A stretch of DNA of 64,000 nt from Acanthamoeba sp. SK_2022b (GCA_027943245.1 JANDJZ010000056.1:27454-91453); one strand, 5' to 3'; shown: positions 49,301-60,493, numbered from the stretch's first letter. Notes: generated by a model from the sequence alone, not told the origin. A program made the numbers and translations.

Positions 49301-49381
49301 ATCTTCGAAAGAATCGGCCTCGCCCACGGCCTCATCACGGCCGCCACCCTTTCGGACACTTCTCTCTCCCCCTCCTCCTGA
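40901..49381 (+). CDS. BIG/Sec7-type ARF guanine-nucleotide exchange factor
   Basis: Very large gene of more than 25 exons; my exon estimate gives about 1,700-1,800 residues, like human BIG1/BIG2. Start [10 protein letters not shown] at 40901 (a second Met follows). The N-terminal DCB region reads [20 protein letters not shown] and [20 protein letters not shown]. The HUS region is clear: [66 protein letters not shown]. The Sec7 domain (about 43620-44520) shows [40 protein letters not shown], the catalytic Glu in [20 protein letters not shown], and [23 protein letters not shown] domains follow ([20 protein letters not shown] and others) to the tail near [16 protein letters not shown]. The enzyme loads ARF with GTP at the trans-Golgi or endosomes to drive vesicle coat assembly. 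The motif-2 residue is Ala (MLATD), where BIG proteins have Thr and most others Asn. Confidence 0.9.
42267..42336 (+). repeat. (CA)n(CT)n intronic microsatellite
   Basis: A CA tract of about 24 units followed by a CT tract of about ten units, ending four bases before the 3' splice site (exon begins 42341) in the Sec7 gene. The CT part serves as the polypyrimidine tract. Confidence 0.93.
43469..43488 (+). repeat. (CT)n intronic tract
   Basis: Short CT run just inside the 5' part of an intron of the Sec7 gene. Confidence 0.85.
46315..46376 (+). repeat. (TG)n intronic microsatellite
   Basis: About 31 TG units starting about ten bases after a 5' splice site (GTGCGGGCC) in the Sec7 gene. The Val-Cys ORFs here are artefacts. 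Confidence 0.93.
47662..47683 (+). repeat. (TC)n intronic tract near a 3' splice site
   Basis: Short TC run inside the polypyrimidine region of an intron of the Sec7 gene; the next exon starts near 47696 with ETANLAEIG. Confidence 0.85.
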
Positions 49382-49654
49382 AGGCCCTCTCCTCTCATCA
49401 TCGAAGTTTTTTTTCCCCACCCACCCGTGACCCGTCCCAAACCCAGGCACCCGTTCAGGCTCGTTCTCGCTTTGTGGGCGGAGTTCCTGCCACTTGGGCA
49501 ACGAGGTGGCCGAGAGTCATAACCGTAGATTTTTTCTGGCAAAAACCGGCCGCCCCCGAGAGGGGGAGTGGGTCACATCTTTGAACAATCGGCTCTGACG
49601 ATTGATGGGGCACGGCACATCGGGCCGTGATCGAGGACTAATTGGCATAGTTGA

Positions 49655-51886
49655 ATGACCGAAGTGGTGAGGAGGCTCCCTCCAAACAGCGCCGCACGAA
49701 AATCGATGGAGGGAAAGGAGAAGTCGGCCAACGGGATGGCCGACATTCCAGCCGAAATCAACAACGTTCCCATAGAGGGCATTGACCTCGCATGCTTGGC
49801 CAAGGGAGCTGAGGACGAAATCAAACGAGAGACTGAAGCAAATGAGCTCATGAGGAAATCAATGGAGCTGCAGTTATCTGCTGAAGAAGAAGAAGAGGTA
49901 GTGTTCGAGCCAGATGACGAGTACGTGGCACGCATGGGTGCCCAGGCGATGCCTCTTAAGCAAAGCAGCGGCAGCATCAAGACCGTCAAGGAGGTGGGCT
50001 TTGTAGCCCAAGATGAAGGAGAGAAGGCGAAAAAGGTCGAACGATTCTCCCGTCTCCACACGAAATACGACTTCATCAAGGTCAAGGTCTGGCTCGAGGA
50101 TCACTATTACATCATGTCCCGCTTCATCGTCAGTCGCATGCTCACTCTCATCAAGGTGCCCGAGTCACATCTTTCTTTGATGTTTGTGCACGCCCCAAAC
50201 ACGTTTAATCTCGCACAATCGAAACACCATTCGCTTTTGGCCCCATCTCTCAGCAGCCCTCTTCTTTTTGCGCAGGTGTCGCCTGAGGACGCTATCAAGG
50301 TGGCGCTGGAGCTGAAGAAGGACCTCGTGGACCAGGGTCTCCTCAGCCTGACCCAGGCCGACCTCGAGAAGCACCTCTTCCGCATCATGGAGGTCAAGGG
50401 CTATGGCCACATCTACCGAGAACGGTTCACCATGACGCTCAAGTTACCTCCCTCCCTTGTATGATCTCTCTGTGCGGCCGTGTTACTCACGTGGTGTCAT
50501 GTTGGCCCAACGCACGCAAACAAACCAACAGGTTCCATCACCAGCGAGTTCCGTTGATCATCATCATCGCGGGCACGGGCTGCATGGGCAAGTCGTTCCT
50601 GGCCACCCAGCTCGCGGAGCGGATCAACGTGCCCAACGTCCTTCAGACCAACCTGGTCTACGAGTTTTTGAACAGCGTCAAGTACTGCCTCCTCTATTCC
50701 CCCCACTCGCCTTCTTCGTTTCTGGACAACGAGTAGTGACCAGGGCTTCATCTCCTCTCCTCGCTGCGCACGTGCAGGGACATCACGACCGAACCGCTGA
50801 TCTATCGCCGCTTCGCGTCCAAGAAGGAGCTGCTGGAGGACTTCCGCTCGGACTGCAAGATGGTGCGAGATGGTACGCGCGGTCCACCTCTCCCCCCTGC
50901 TCCTCCCAGCTGTCGTTTTGAGCTGCTCACCGCACATTGCACTGGGTTCTGTGATTGTTGTCGCTTGCCAGCGGTGAAAACGGATTTGGACAAGGCGTTG
51001 AAGGAGGGCAAGTCTATCATCTTGGAAGGGTTCCATATTGATCCTGCCCTCTTTCTCCACTTGATCGGTACTGCTCTTTCCCCTCAAATCATATCTGTCC
51101 CTGTCTCGCAGCCAACGACTCACCGATCGCTTGGATGTGTCGGCAACAAACACAGAGCACAACAGCATCATTCCCTACCCCAAGGTCAACCAAAAGAAGC
51201 TAGAAGGTGAGGCCGTGCAGATTCAACCAGCGGCGGGTACGCACGCACTCGACTGGGTGTCGATGCGTTGCTCACCGTTTGTTGCGCGCGTATGTATGTG
51301 TACGTGCATGCGTGCGGGGCCTCGAAAACGGAAGCAGAGAACAAGGAGAGCAAGGAGCCCAAGGGAGTGATTCTCCCGGTCATATTTAATATGAACGAAA
51401 AGGACCATCGCCTGTTCGTCGAAAACATGCTCTCCACCAGCACCTACGACCAGCAATTCGCTCAGGTACCGTGCATACCTCGGGAGGGGTCCCCCCATTG
51501 CTGGAGGTTTCTGAAGGCAACCCAGGGCTGTCGGGTGGGTCACGAGCAGCGCATCTAACTTTGGGAGCTACGACTTTTTCTCGAGTAGGGACTGAGCGAG
51601 GACACGCACGCGCAGACATCGGCTCTGCTGTCCAACCTGCGGTACATCCAGTCGTACCTCTGCCGATTCGCTCCGCCCTTCCAGCTGCTGGAGGTCAAGG
51701 CCCAGTCCTTCCCCGAAACCCTGGATCACCTACACACCGTCGTTCTCGAAGGCATCCAACAGGTTCAACGAATTTCTATTTTTCTTTGTAGCCCCCCCCC
51801 CTCCCGGTCCTGTCCTTTGTTTTCTCATCGCGGTGGGTTTGCGTGCTGCGCAGGCGTTCCAGATGACCTCCGCGTTCGAGCAGTGA
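49655..51886 (+). CDS. LPA1-like P-loop protein (2-phosphoglycerate kinase-related)
   Basis: Spliced plus-strand gene, ATG at 49655 (MTEVVRRLPPNSAARKSMEG), TGA at 51884-51886. After a disordered acidic leader comes KYDFIKVKVWLEDHYYIMSR, then an ATP-cone-like helical unit (SPEDAIKVALELKKDLVDQG and LEKHLFRIMEVKGYGHIYRE), and RFHHQRVPLIIIIAGTGCMG with the P-loop GTGCMGKS. Then ATQLAERINVPNVLQTNLVY, FASKKELLEDFRSDCKMV, DLDKALKEGKSIILEGFHID and, after a linker, VILPVIFNMNEKDHRLFVEN. The end is SFPETLDHLHTVVLEG. This is the domain order of plant LOW PHYTIC ACID 1, which resembles archaeal 2-phosphoglycerate kinase and affects phytate levels. Here the catalytic Ser of the P-loop is followed by Phe in place of Thr, and the Asp normally found in NVLQTD is Asn (QTN). 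Function as a kinase is therefore unproven. Confidence 0.8.
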
Positions 51887-51975
51887 CGTTGCAAAGGCTT
51901 TAGGGGTGGTGATACACGTAAATAAAAAAACAAAGCGAAAAGCTAGCTCCTGCTTCTGCTTGAAGTTAGCTGGTT

Positions 51976-54900
51976 TCAGGGGTTCCACGACCGAAGCGCG
52001 CCCATCTTTTCGAGCTGCAGGGTTGGGTCGAAGCCCATCTTCTCGCGCTCCTCGCCTGCAGTGGCGACCTCAACGCACTGCCTTCGGTAGACTTTGGCCA
52101 GAGGGTTTCTGCGTGAGAGGAGCAAGATGTCAGCCAAGCTCTAGACACGGAGGCTTCAAAGTAGAACGCACGTTCGGATTTCCCGTAGGAGGGGGTTGCT
52201 CGCTCCCGAATGGCTTTCATCATCGGAGGACGCTGCACGCTTTTCTTCCTCCTCTATCGCTCTAATCACCTTCATTTCCACAATCCGCTCCTGCCTTTCT
52301 TTCTCCTCCTTTGGCGTCTCTTCTCCACTGTCTCGCGTCTTGGAGGACTGCCAAATGCTGCTGCCACCGCCCAGGCTGCGGTAGGCCTGGTTGTTAGGTG
52401 GCGCGTCGTTGCCCTCCACCATCCGTTGCTTTTTGAGGCGTGCAATCTCGGCCAGCCTTGCGTTCATGACCGTGCCCGCCTTCACCGCAAGCGCCGAGCC
52501 CTCCAGCTTACCAGGTGATTCGCCTCCTTCAGCCGCCTGCGATTGGGCGTGCTGCTGCTGCTGCGCCAGCGCCTCGAGCATCTCTCTGGTCTTGCTACGC
52601 TTGCGGCGTTCCCTTCGCTTGGCTGCCGTGCCCACCTTCTGTCCCGGATCGCTCTTGCCTAACTTGCCATCCTCATAGCTGTTGCGGCCAATCGACCGGT
52701 CGGATAGGAGGTCCTCCGAGAACCGAGACGAGGGTACCGCAGAGAGCTTCTCAGCCACCGGATGGAGGAAGTGAGGCGAGGCTTGCTGCTTGGTTGCCGC
52801 TGGGAGAGAGTAGCGCGGCGGAGGCGTTGCCGCTGGCTTCGTGGTTGCCGCTGGGAGGGAGTAGCGCGGCGAGGTCGCCGCGGGTTGCGGGGTCATCGGT
52901 AACATGCCCTCCTAGTGGCAGCGGACGCACATCGGTGAGGCTAGCCAAACGTCCCTGAACAGAAAGGGGTAGCTTAGGCACCTTTTGGAAAGTGAGAGAC
53001 CGCTTACGGCGCGCTCGCCGCTTAGCTGCTGGGCTCTTGGGCATGCTGGCGGCACCCTTCGCCATGTGAGTAAAGAGATCCTCTGTCCCACTCCTCTCCA
53101 TCCTGCAACGGTCTGACTCTTGGTCGTCTGAGTCCGAGCTTGTTTCTTCGGCCTTGAGCTCGACAATGCTGGGTATGCTGGTTCTGTTGGGGAGCTCTAT
53201 GACGCTCTTCGCTGGCTCGGTGCTCTCGCCATGCTTGCATTCACCTTGACCAAAGCCCTCCTCGTACTGAGGCAAAGTAAGTTGTTCAGCACATCTGTAT
53301 CTCGCGTAGTATGTCGTGGGAGAGGCCTTACATCCCAAAACTTATGGCGATACGACAGCAGCAGCTCGACGACGCGAAGGTCGGCAGCAGGCGCCAGGCT
53401 GGCCGCATCGCTGTAGTTCTGTGGCCTCAGGATTGCTCCTGCGAACGCCTGCGCAAGCGAGTTCCAATGTCACAGTAACGTTGCCAACTCATCAGGTGCC
53501 CACACCAACTGAGTCTACTTCACGCAACATGGATGATGACGAAACGTACGTGAAGGATGTTGGTTCCGCCGTTCTTGGGTAGGGAATCGAGGAAGAGGGC
53601 GAGGAATCCCAGCACCAGCCGCAGCACCTTGAGGCTGGACGAAGGCAGCAGCGACATCAGACACTTGATCACCTTCTTCTGCTTCTGAGAATCCAGTATA
53701 TCTACTCGACATACACCCGTGAGGACAAGAACGCGAGAACGCCGGCACTGGCATTGGGTGGGTACTCAGCGAGGCGATGAAAGAGTCGTAGAATTGAAAG
53801 GATACAAGCGGATCGGGTAGCTGGTGGAGGAACACCAGAAGCAGCCCGGCCACCTTCTCTGGGTTTTGCTGATGGACGCCGTAGTCGACGTTCAGACCCT
53901 CCAGCACATCCTGAACCACCTCTACCTCGGGTGGCTGATCGAACAGAGCCTCCTTGCCCTTGCCTGATGGAATAGAGATCAGATCAGTCGCACAAACGAG
54001 GAGAGATGGCAGCAAGAGAGAGAGAGAGAGAGAAGAGATGGAGCGAACCGACGGCAAGAAGGAAGCCCGCCAGCTCGTCGACGTACTGAACAGCTCCGTA
54101 GGAGATGAAGGACGCTCCCTGACCGGGATTGGGGCCACTGAGGCGCCACCAGGTATCGTTCTTTACGTAAGTCACTCGACGCAGCTCCACGCCATAGATA
54201 ACGTTCCTTATCAGGGCCGTGGAGCGAGGGGAGTGTCAGTACGTCCATTGGCCTTGCTTGGGCTAGGTACGCACTTTCTTCTTCGGCCGCTGTTGGTGGC
54301 CGCGGCATCAGTGCTGAGTAGGTTGAAGGCTTCCACCCACTGGTCGGTCTTTAGCTGGGAGGTGCACGCCAGACGCCGCACCTTGCCGGAGTACGCCAGC
54401 TCGAACGTGTATCGCTCTCCGTCGGTGCTGCGTGGGTACACAGCCCCGTCGGTTGACGAATAGTCGACGGACTGGGCTCGGCTGTGGGTAGCCCTCGCCA
54501 CAGCGGCAGTCCCTAGCTCATACACGCTCACGGGACCCCCCTCCTGCCGGGCGGACCGATGCTTGAGAAGGAGCGAGCCACGCAGGAGAAAATACCACGA
54601 CTCCCACTGTTTGGTGTGCACGTTGTACTCGCTCATCTCGCCCTGCCTCGACACTCGCCTATCCATCTCAAGCCCGAACTGCGAGTGGAAAGAGAAAGTC
54701 ACGCAAGCTCGTCGGTCGTTCGATAAGCTGCATAGAGTGATCGACGCGTACCAGCCAAGCCTGGATCCGGTTCAGTGGACGGGAGGGAGCAATGTCTAGC
54801 GACACGAAGGCTTCCACGTCGGACCCCGGGTAGCCGCCAACAAGGCGCCGCAGGAAGTCTTGTGTCTTGTGTGCGACATGAGGATCGAGCAGGGGAGTAG

Positions 54901-55329
54901 GCGGTAGCTGATCGGGGTCCTCCCTGCCGTCCGCAGAAAGATAGAGCTTCCTCTTCTCTGCTGCGGCCGATGCTCGGCTGTTCTCGAGGTTGGGCAGCTT
55001 AGGCAGCTTGAGCGCTGCTGCGGCGGTAGCGCACCTGCCGCTCACCTGAGCATGTAGCTCGAACAGCTGCGCGACTGTCCTCACCACCAGCCACACATTC
55101 GAGCCTCGCTTCACTCTCAACAGAAAAGCCTACAGTTGTCTCCCAACCACTGTCAGGAAGGAAAAAAGCTGGGCTGGCGCGGAGGCCGTACCAGCTGTCT
55201 GCCGCCTCCAGGAGCAGGGGCCGACTCAGCGCGTAGAAGCTTCAGATAGCACTGGCGAACTTCAAGCTGCTTGTTGGCCCTTCTCACGGGCAAGGCCATG
55301 CTTGCGCTAAGCTTCTTGCGCAGACTCAT
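51976..55329 (-). CDS. PX-PH-RhoGAP protein lacking the arginine finger
   Basis: Spliced minus-strand gene, ATG at 55329 (MSLRKKLSASMALPVRRANK), TGA at 51976-51978. The first part is PX-like (AFLLRVKRGSNVWLVVRTVA, FELHAQ, then LPKLPNLENS, FLRRLVGGYP). A PH domain follows (SRQGEMSEYNVHTKQWESWY, FLLRGSLLLKH, TFELAYSGKVRRLACTSQLK, TDQWVEAFNLL). The RhoGAP-like domain spans about 54000-53320: VQYVDELAGFLLAVGKGKEA, LFDQPPEVEVVQDVLEGLNV, NPEKVAGLLLVFLHQLPDPL, KVLRLVLGFLALFLDSLPK and FAGAILRPQNYSD. In active RhoGAPs the Arg finger sits in GIFR; here the place is taken by ALFD (Asp). The long tail is disordered, with repeats of RYSLPAAT and SPSGNHEA/SPSGNQAA type, and ends GFDPTLQLEKMGALRSWNP. PX and PH domains suggest phosphoinositide-rich membranes; Rho binding without GAP activity is likely. 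Confidence 0.76.
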
Positions 55330-56067
55330 CTCTGCACTCGAGTTGTGAGCGTAGATTCAGCCGTTGTCTGTTTTATTCAACGCAACCTTTCACTATCCAG
55401 CCTCAGCCACGCTCAAAACATTTACCACGTTGCGTACCAATCCAGCCACAATACCTGCGTTCAGTTGTGCTTTATCCACTGGATCAATGATTTCAGTACT
55501 CACAACAGTCTGGGCGGCGCCGCTTGCTGGACTCTTTTATGGTAAGGCCGAGAAAAGGGCTGCGCTCTTCTGCCCACGGAGTAGTTTTGGTCGACATGCC
55601 TCTGTGGCCGAGCGCCACACATTTCTCCCCTCAACACCAAAATGTACCGTGTCTAGCTGCCCACGGCTCACATAAAAAGTGCAAACAAATGAAGTGATTT
55701 TTTGTATTGCAATCTGTGTCACAGCAGTCTTTGTGTCAGAATGCAGGTGTTCGTGTTCGTGGTCAATCTTGACTTTCCGAGTAGTCTTTCTTTTCTCGAA
55801 AAGGTGCAGGTGGTACAGGACGGGTGGTGACACAGATAAACACGTAGGGGAAGAAGAAGAAGAACACGAGGAAAGGAAGCATGCTTCACACAGGTTCTGA
55901 AGGTGTCACGGCGGGTATGACCACGACTGGCCGCGTACACCCCACATATGTTTAGCTCCCACCACCATCAGCGCGTCATACCAGCAGGGCGTACCAATAT
56001 CGACACAGCCTCACCACGAAGAGACCAAAGATCAGAGGAGCATACAAGTTGTGTTGACACGAACGCA
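55330..56067. other. divergent intergenic region
   Basis: About 740 bases between the RhoGAP gene (-) and the armadillo gene (+), so both promoters should be here. ORFs on both strands lack domain content. An AG-rich run lies at 55849-55878. Confidence 0.4.
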
Positions 56068-58360
56068 ATGAGCGCAACTGCAAGGAAGAGATCCATCAGC
56101 CAGGCCGGAAGCGGCGAAGAAGTCATTGCGGGCCATAGCTCGGTAGAGAGCCTGGTCGAGTATATGGTTGCTCACTCTCGTGACGCGGCAGTACAGGGCG
56201 AGGTTTGCAAGAAGATCGCTGCTCTGGCCACAACTGGTGAGGATCGCCTGCTGCAAGTTGCGTTGAGCTAAGGGTGGGGCTGACGTATGTTGGTCACACA
56301 CAGACGAGGGCGCGCTGAGGGTTGTCGAGGAAGGGTGCATCGGAAACATCATAACGGCCATGAGGAACCACTCCACCCATTCGCGAGTGCAGGAGCTGGC
56401 CTGCCTGGCGCTACGACGAATCGCCGCCCACAGTTTGTTGCCCCTTCCCTCTTCTGTTTTCGTGATAGGATCATGTCTCCTTTTTCATCTTACCCTCTTG
56501 CCCCTCGGCTCCAGCTTCGTATCGGAACAAAGTGGCGGACCTGAAGGGCATCCTCTACATATGCTCGGCCATGCAGAACCACTACAACAAGGCCAACGTG
56601 CAGGAACAGGCCTGCGCCGCGCTGTGGAACCTGAGCATCTCCAACAGTACGAGCTACACTCACCCTTGGCGTTCTTCGTCAGAATCTGACCCATTGATGA
56701 TGTCTGTCGTGTTGCGGTGTGATGTGTCACCGAACAACCCAGAGAAGAACAAGAGCCGCATACTTAGCGAAGGAGGAGTGGGATGCATCGTCGAGGCGAT
56801 GAAGAATCACCCCTTCTCAGCTCCCGTTCAGGAGTTCGCGCTGGGCATCCTATGGAATCTGGCCCTGCACGGTACCCCAGTGTGTCCGTGGGCGATCAGG
56901 CACTTCCGCTTACACATGCTCGTTGCTCGTACAGACAAGGGGCGAACGAAGATCGGTAAGACGGGTGGGATCACGTACGTGATCGCCGCCATGACCAACC
57001 ACGCCAGGTCGGCTCGCGTCCAGGAACAGGTCTGTGCCGCCCTTTGGAACCTCAGCGCCAGTGGTAACCCTCCCCCTTGTCTGCACTTTGGTCATCATTG
57101 GTGGCCCCACCGCCACTACAAAGAAGCTTGCGAAAACGTGAGCTTACCTATACACGGGCGTGCGGGTCTGTCTAGAGCTGAACAGACAGAAGCTCGAAGT
57201 GCAGAACGGCATACAGAAGATCATCATGACGATGCGTAACCACGCCACCAACGCCAAGATCCAGGCGCTCGCGTGCGGCGCTCTGCGCACGCTGGCCGCC
57301 GACAGTACCGGCCTCCCTCCTACGTAAGAAGTGGAGAGCGGTCTGTTTGTGACCCCGTATGGCGCGTGGCGTTCAGGTCGTCTGCTCGGCAAGATAGGTG
57401 CCGAGGACGGGGTGGTGGCCATACTCACGGCGATGCGCGGCCACGAGGAGAATCGGGCCGTCCAAGAGAAGGCCTGCACCGCTCTCCAACTCCTGGTCGC
57501 GGAGGGTAAGTGACGCCGCGCTAACCAGCAAGATTAAGCAATGTGGAGGGCCTAACCGTGCCGTGGCTGGCACCGTTTACAGAATCGACCAGGATCTTGA
57601 TACTAGAGGAAAACGGCATCTTTTCGATCATCAACGCCATGATCCACCACCTGCTCCACCCAGAGGTGCAGGCGCGCGGTTGTGAGGCTCTGCGAGAGCT
57701 TGCCAAGCACGGTACTTAACGAACCTGAGCTGCGTTACATGGCATGGCGTGGCCGCGATCTCCAACCACCCGCGTCATGTTGTCGGTTGTAGATGATACA
57801 AAACCGTTCGTGCTCGAGGAGGGCGGCGTCGCTGCGGTGGTGTCGGCAATGCAAGCGCACAAGGAGCACATCGGCATCCAGCTGTCGTCGCACGAGGCCC
57901 TCTCCCTGCTGATGGACGAGGGCAAGAAGGACGACCTCCGATCCAAGCTCAGCAGCAGCGGCAAGAGCAGCGCCAGCCGGCTGTCCAGCAAGCTCAGCAG
58001 CAGTGGCAGCAGCAAGAAGGGCGGCGCGCCCATCTCCAAGAAGGTAGGCGCACAACTTCCCGAGGGCCAGCTGCGTTCTGTCTGAGCGCTCTCTTCTGCA
58101 CGGGTGAGCAGGTAAGGGAGAGGGTGTGAGACACGACTAAACACCTCCATTCGTTCGCCTTCTCCTTGAAGAAGGAGGGCCAGGCACGCAAGAGGCAGCA
58201 ACAGGAGGAAGGGGGTAGCGACGAGTCCGGCCCGGAGAAGACGAAGCGGCGTAGGCTGATCTGGAGAAAGGGATCGGCGTCGAGCGGCAAGGCCAGCAGC
58301 ACCTCCCTCTCCAAGTCGCGATCGAAGAAGGAGGCCAAGCAGCAGGCCAAGAAGGGCTGA
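56068..58360 (+). CDS. armadillo-repeat protein with one repeat per exon and a basic tail
   Basis: ATG at 56068 (MSATARKRSISQAGSGEEVI), TGA at 58358-58360. About nine ARM repeats of roughly 42 residues, each largely in its own exon: SVESLVEYMVAHSRDAAVQG; DEGALRVVEEGCIGNIITAM; ADLKGILYICSAMQNHYNKA with VQEQACAALWNLSISN; GGVGCIVEAMKNHPFSAPVQ; GGITYVIAAMTNHARSARVQ; NGIQKIIMTMRNHATNAKIQ; DGVVAILTAMRGHEENRAVQ; NGIFSIINAMIHHLLHPEVQ; GGVAAVVSAMQAHKEHIGIQ. The motif A-M-x-N-H-x(5)-V-Q-E recurs at the same place. The tail is Ser-rich, then strongly basic (GPEKTKRRRLIWRKGSASSG), a likely nuclear signal. ARM stacks are protein-binding scaffolds; the partner is unknown. Small repeats of this NH-type resemble ARM families in protists and in human ARMC proteins, but no single orthologue is named. 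Confidence 0.8.
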
Positions 58361-58432
58361 GCGAGGCCAACTAAAGAAACAACACGCTACGTTTCCAAAA
58401 GGCAAGAAGGGGCACCGCCATGTTGTACAGGT

Positions 58433-58879
58433 TTAATCAACGTTTAATCGTTTCTTGACTTCGTCGAGGATGGGCATGCTGCACTTGGCCTTCTTGAAAG
58501 GTCGGTCGGGATCGGCCAGCTTGCTGAGCTTGTCTTCGAATGTGTGCAACTCCTCTTGCAGGTCGGTCAAGTCCTCCACCATCTGCGTAAACTCTTGATG
58601 CAGCTCCTGCTCTGTCTCCTGGAGCAGCTTGATTGTGTCTTTAATCTCCTCATCCACAGGCCGTCCCCTCACCGGCGCGTACTCCCCCTTCAGGTTTCTA
58701 ACCACCTCTCGTCGCACTTGATCTCGCTCCTGCTTCATTCTCTGATATAATCGTTTAATCTCTAACGATTTGCGGTACTGCTTTGGGAAGCATCCTTGGA
58801 ACTCGGCGAACGTTATCTCAATGTCTGCTTCCAGCAGGTAGCGAGACAGTGTCTGGTAGGTCGCTTTGTCGTCCATCAT
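58433..58879 (-). CDS. small coiled-coil protein, possibly kinetochore-related
   Basis: Single-exon ORF of 148 residues, start MMDDKATYQTLSRYLLEADI at 58879, TAA at 58433-58435. An N-terminal helical block has EITFAEFQGCFPKQYRKSLE followed by IKRLYQRMKQERDQVRREVV. The C-terminal half is a coiled coil (IKDTIKLLQETEQELHQEFT, DLQEELHTFEDKLSKLADPD) and a basic end (FKKAKCSMPILDEVKKRLNV). The FxxCFP element followed by a helix and a coiled coil recalls Mis12-complex subunits such as Nnf1/PMF1 or Nsl1. This is a weak resemblance from pattern only. It lies tail to tail with the armadillo gene, 72 bp apart. Confidence 0.5.
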   Translation of the reverse strand: MMDDKATYQTLSRYLLEADIEITFAEFQGCFPKQYRKSLEIKRLYQRMKQERDQVRREVVRNLKGEYAPVRGRPVDEEIKDTIKLLQETEQELHQEFTQMVEDLTDLQEELHTFEDKLSKLADPDRPFKKAKCSMPILDEVKKRLNVD

Positions 58880-59215
58880 GCAAAAAAATCCAAAAAATTA
58901 AAAGCTTGCTTAAAAAATTATAGGAAAACGATACCACAACCCACGAATTTCGGTCCTCTTTGCGATCGACATGGCGCCTCCACGTCTTGGCGTCTCAAGG
59001 ACCACGCAACGGCCCACTGCCACTTACTGTCACGATCCGAGCGGAGCACGAAAAGTGGGTGAGAATAAGGGCATTCTCTGCCGCCCTCTTCTTCTACATC
59101 TCGCCCGACTGCACACTGCTGCGGTACGCGCCCAACTATAAGTACATGCAACCAGCCCGGCAATATACTCACTAACTAAGTATTAAGCACAACTCAACTC
59201 ACTGCACAAGCTAAT
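58880..59215. other. divergent promoter region
   Basis: About 335 bases between the coiled-coil gene (-) and the KGG gene (+). It contains a TATA-like element at 59137-59144 for the KGG gene. No coding frame is supported. Confidence 0.45.
59137..59144 (+). promoter_or_regulatory. TATA box of the KGG-repeat gene
   Basis: TATAAGTA lies 79 bases upstream of the ATG at 59216, with an A/C-rich leader free of ATG in the last 60 bases. Spacing fits a strong TATA-driven promoter, as expected for a stress-induced or abundant protein. Confidence 0.45.
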
Positions 59216-60428
59216 ATGTCGCACTACGGCAAGGGTAGACAGGGCTTTGCGTCGATGCCCAAGGATGAAGTCCGGTCCAAGGGCGGCCGAGCCTCTCACG
59301 GCGGTGGGTTTGCATCGATGCCTAAGGATGAGGTCTGCGCCTTCCACTTATGAAGACGTCGTTCCTGGTGTGCGCCGCAGCTAACGGTTCTCCCACCCTT
59401 TTTCACGAATGCGTACACAGGTCCGGAGGTTGTCTGCCAAGGGCAGGGCCCACGGCGGGGGCTTTCAGAACATGCCCAAGAACAGGCTGCGCGCCATCGC
59501 CGCTAAAGGTGGCCGTCACAGCCACGACAACGACAACGACCGCGACGAGGACAACTACGATTACGACGAGGACAGGTATGAGGAAGAGGAGGACTACGGT
59601 TCACGCCGTGGCAGCAAGCGCGGAAGGGATGAGTACGACCAAGACGAGGGATACGAGAATGAGGAGGAAGAGGAAGAGGAGGACACCGGCTACCGCCGCA
59701 GGGGCGGTAAGGGCCGTCAGGGCTTTGCCTCGATGCCCAAGGAGAAGGTCCGCGCCATCGCAGCCAAGGGCGGTCGCCACAGCCACGACTTCCTCTACGG
59801 CAAGAGGAGGCGCACTGACTATGAGGAAGAGGGCGAAGGTTACTCTGATGAGGACGAGGATCAGGGCTATCAGCGCGGCAGGGGCCGTCAGGGCTTCGCA
59901 GCCATGCCCAAGGAAGAAGTCCGGAGACTGTCAGCCAAGGGCAGGGCCCATGGCGGCGGCTTCCAGAACATGCCCAAAGATAGGCTGCGCGCCATCGCCG
60001 CCAAGGGCGGCCGTCACAGCCACGACCACTACTACGGTCGCGATGAGTATGAGGATCACTACGGCGAGGAGCAGTACAGCGACCAGGAGGAATACAGTGG
60101 CGGCAGGCGGCGCAGGCACCACCATGGCTTCGAGGACCTGCCCAAGGACAGACTGCGCGCCATCGCCGCCAAGGGCGGTCGTCACAGCCACAACATCTAC
60201 GATCGCGACGAGGATGAGGAGGAACAGTCCAGCGACTTGGAAGACTACAGCGGCGGCAGACACCACCACGGCTTCGAGGACCTGCCCAAGGACAGACTGC
60301 GCGCCATTGCCGCCAAGGGCGGTCGGGCCAGCCACGGTCCCCGGCGCGGCTTCGCAGCGATGCCCAAGGAGAAACTCCGCGCCATCGCCGCCAAGGGCGG
60401 CCGCCACAGCCATGATTTCATGCACTGA
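59216..60428 (+). CDS. KGG/con-10-type stress repeat protein
   Basis: Two exons, phase-checked: 59216..59332 and 59421..60428, giving 374 residues. It starts MSHYGKGRQGFASMPKDEVR. The unit GFxxMPK(D/E)xxRxIAAKGGRHSHD is repeated about nine times (for example near 59260, 59509, 59764, 60002, 60170, 60310, 60395); two units have the variant SAKGRAHGGG in place of the Lys-Gly-Gly motif. Between units are very acidic, Tyr-rich inserts (DEDNYDYDEDRYEEEEDYG). The block at 59421-59520 is nearly the same as 59920-60020, so the gene grew by internal duplication. KGG repeats occur in bacterial stress-induced proteins and in fungal con-10 and plant LEA-like proteins, mostly linked to desiccation or conidiation. 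A role in encystment or stress is inferred. The protein is hydrophilic, without signal peptide or membrane segment. Confidence 0.85.
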
Positions 60429-60493
60429 TCAGCGCGCCCGCAGTCCCCCTTCACTCAGCTTTCGTTCAATAGATTTTCTGCTGTAAACACGTC

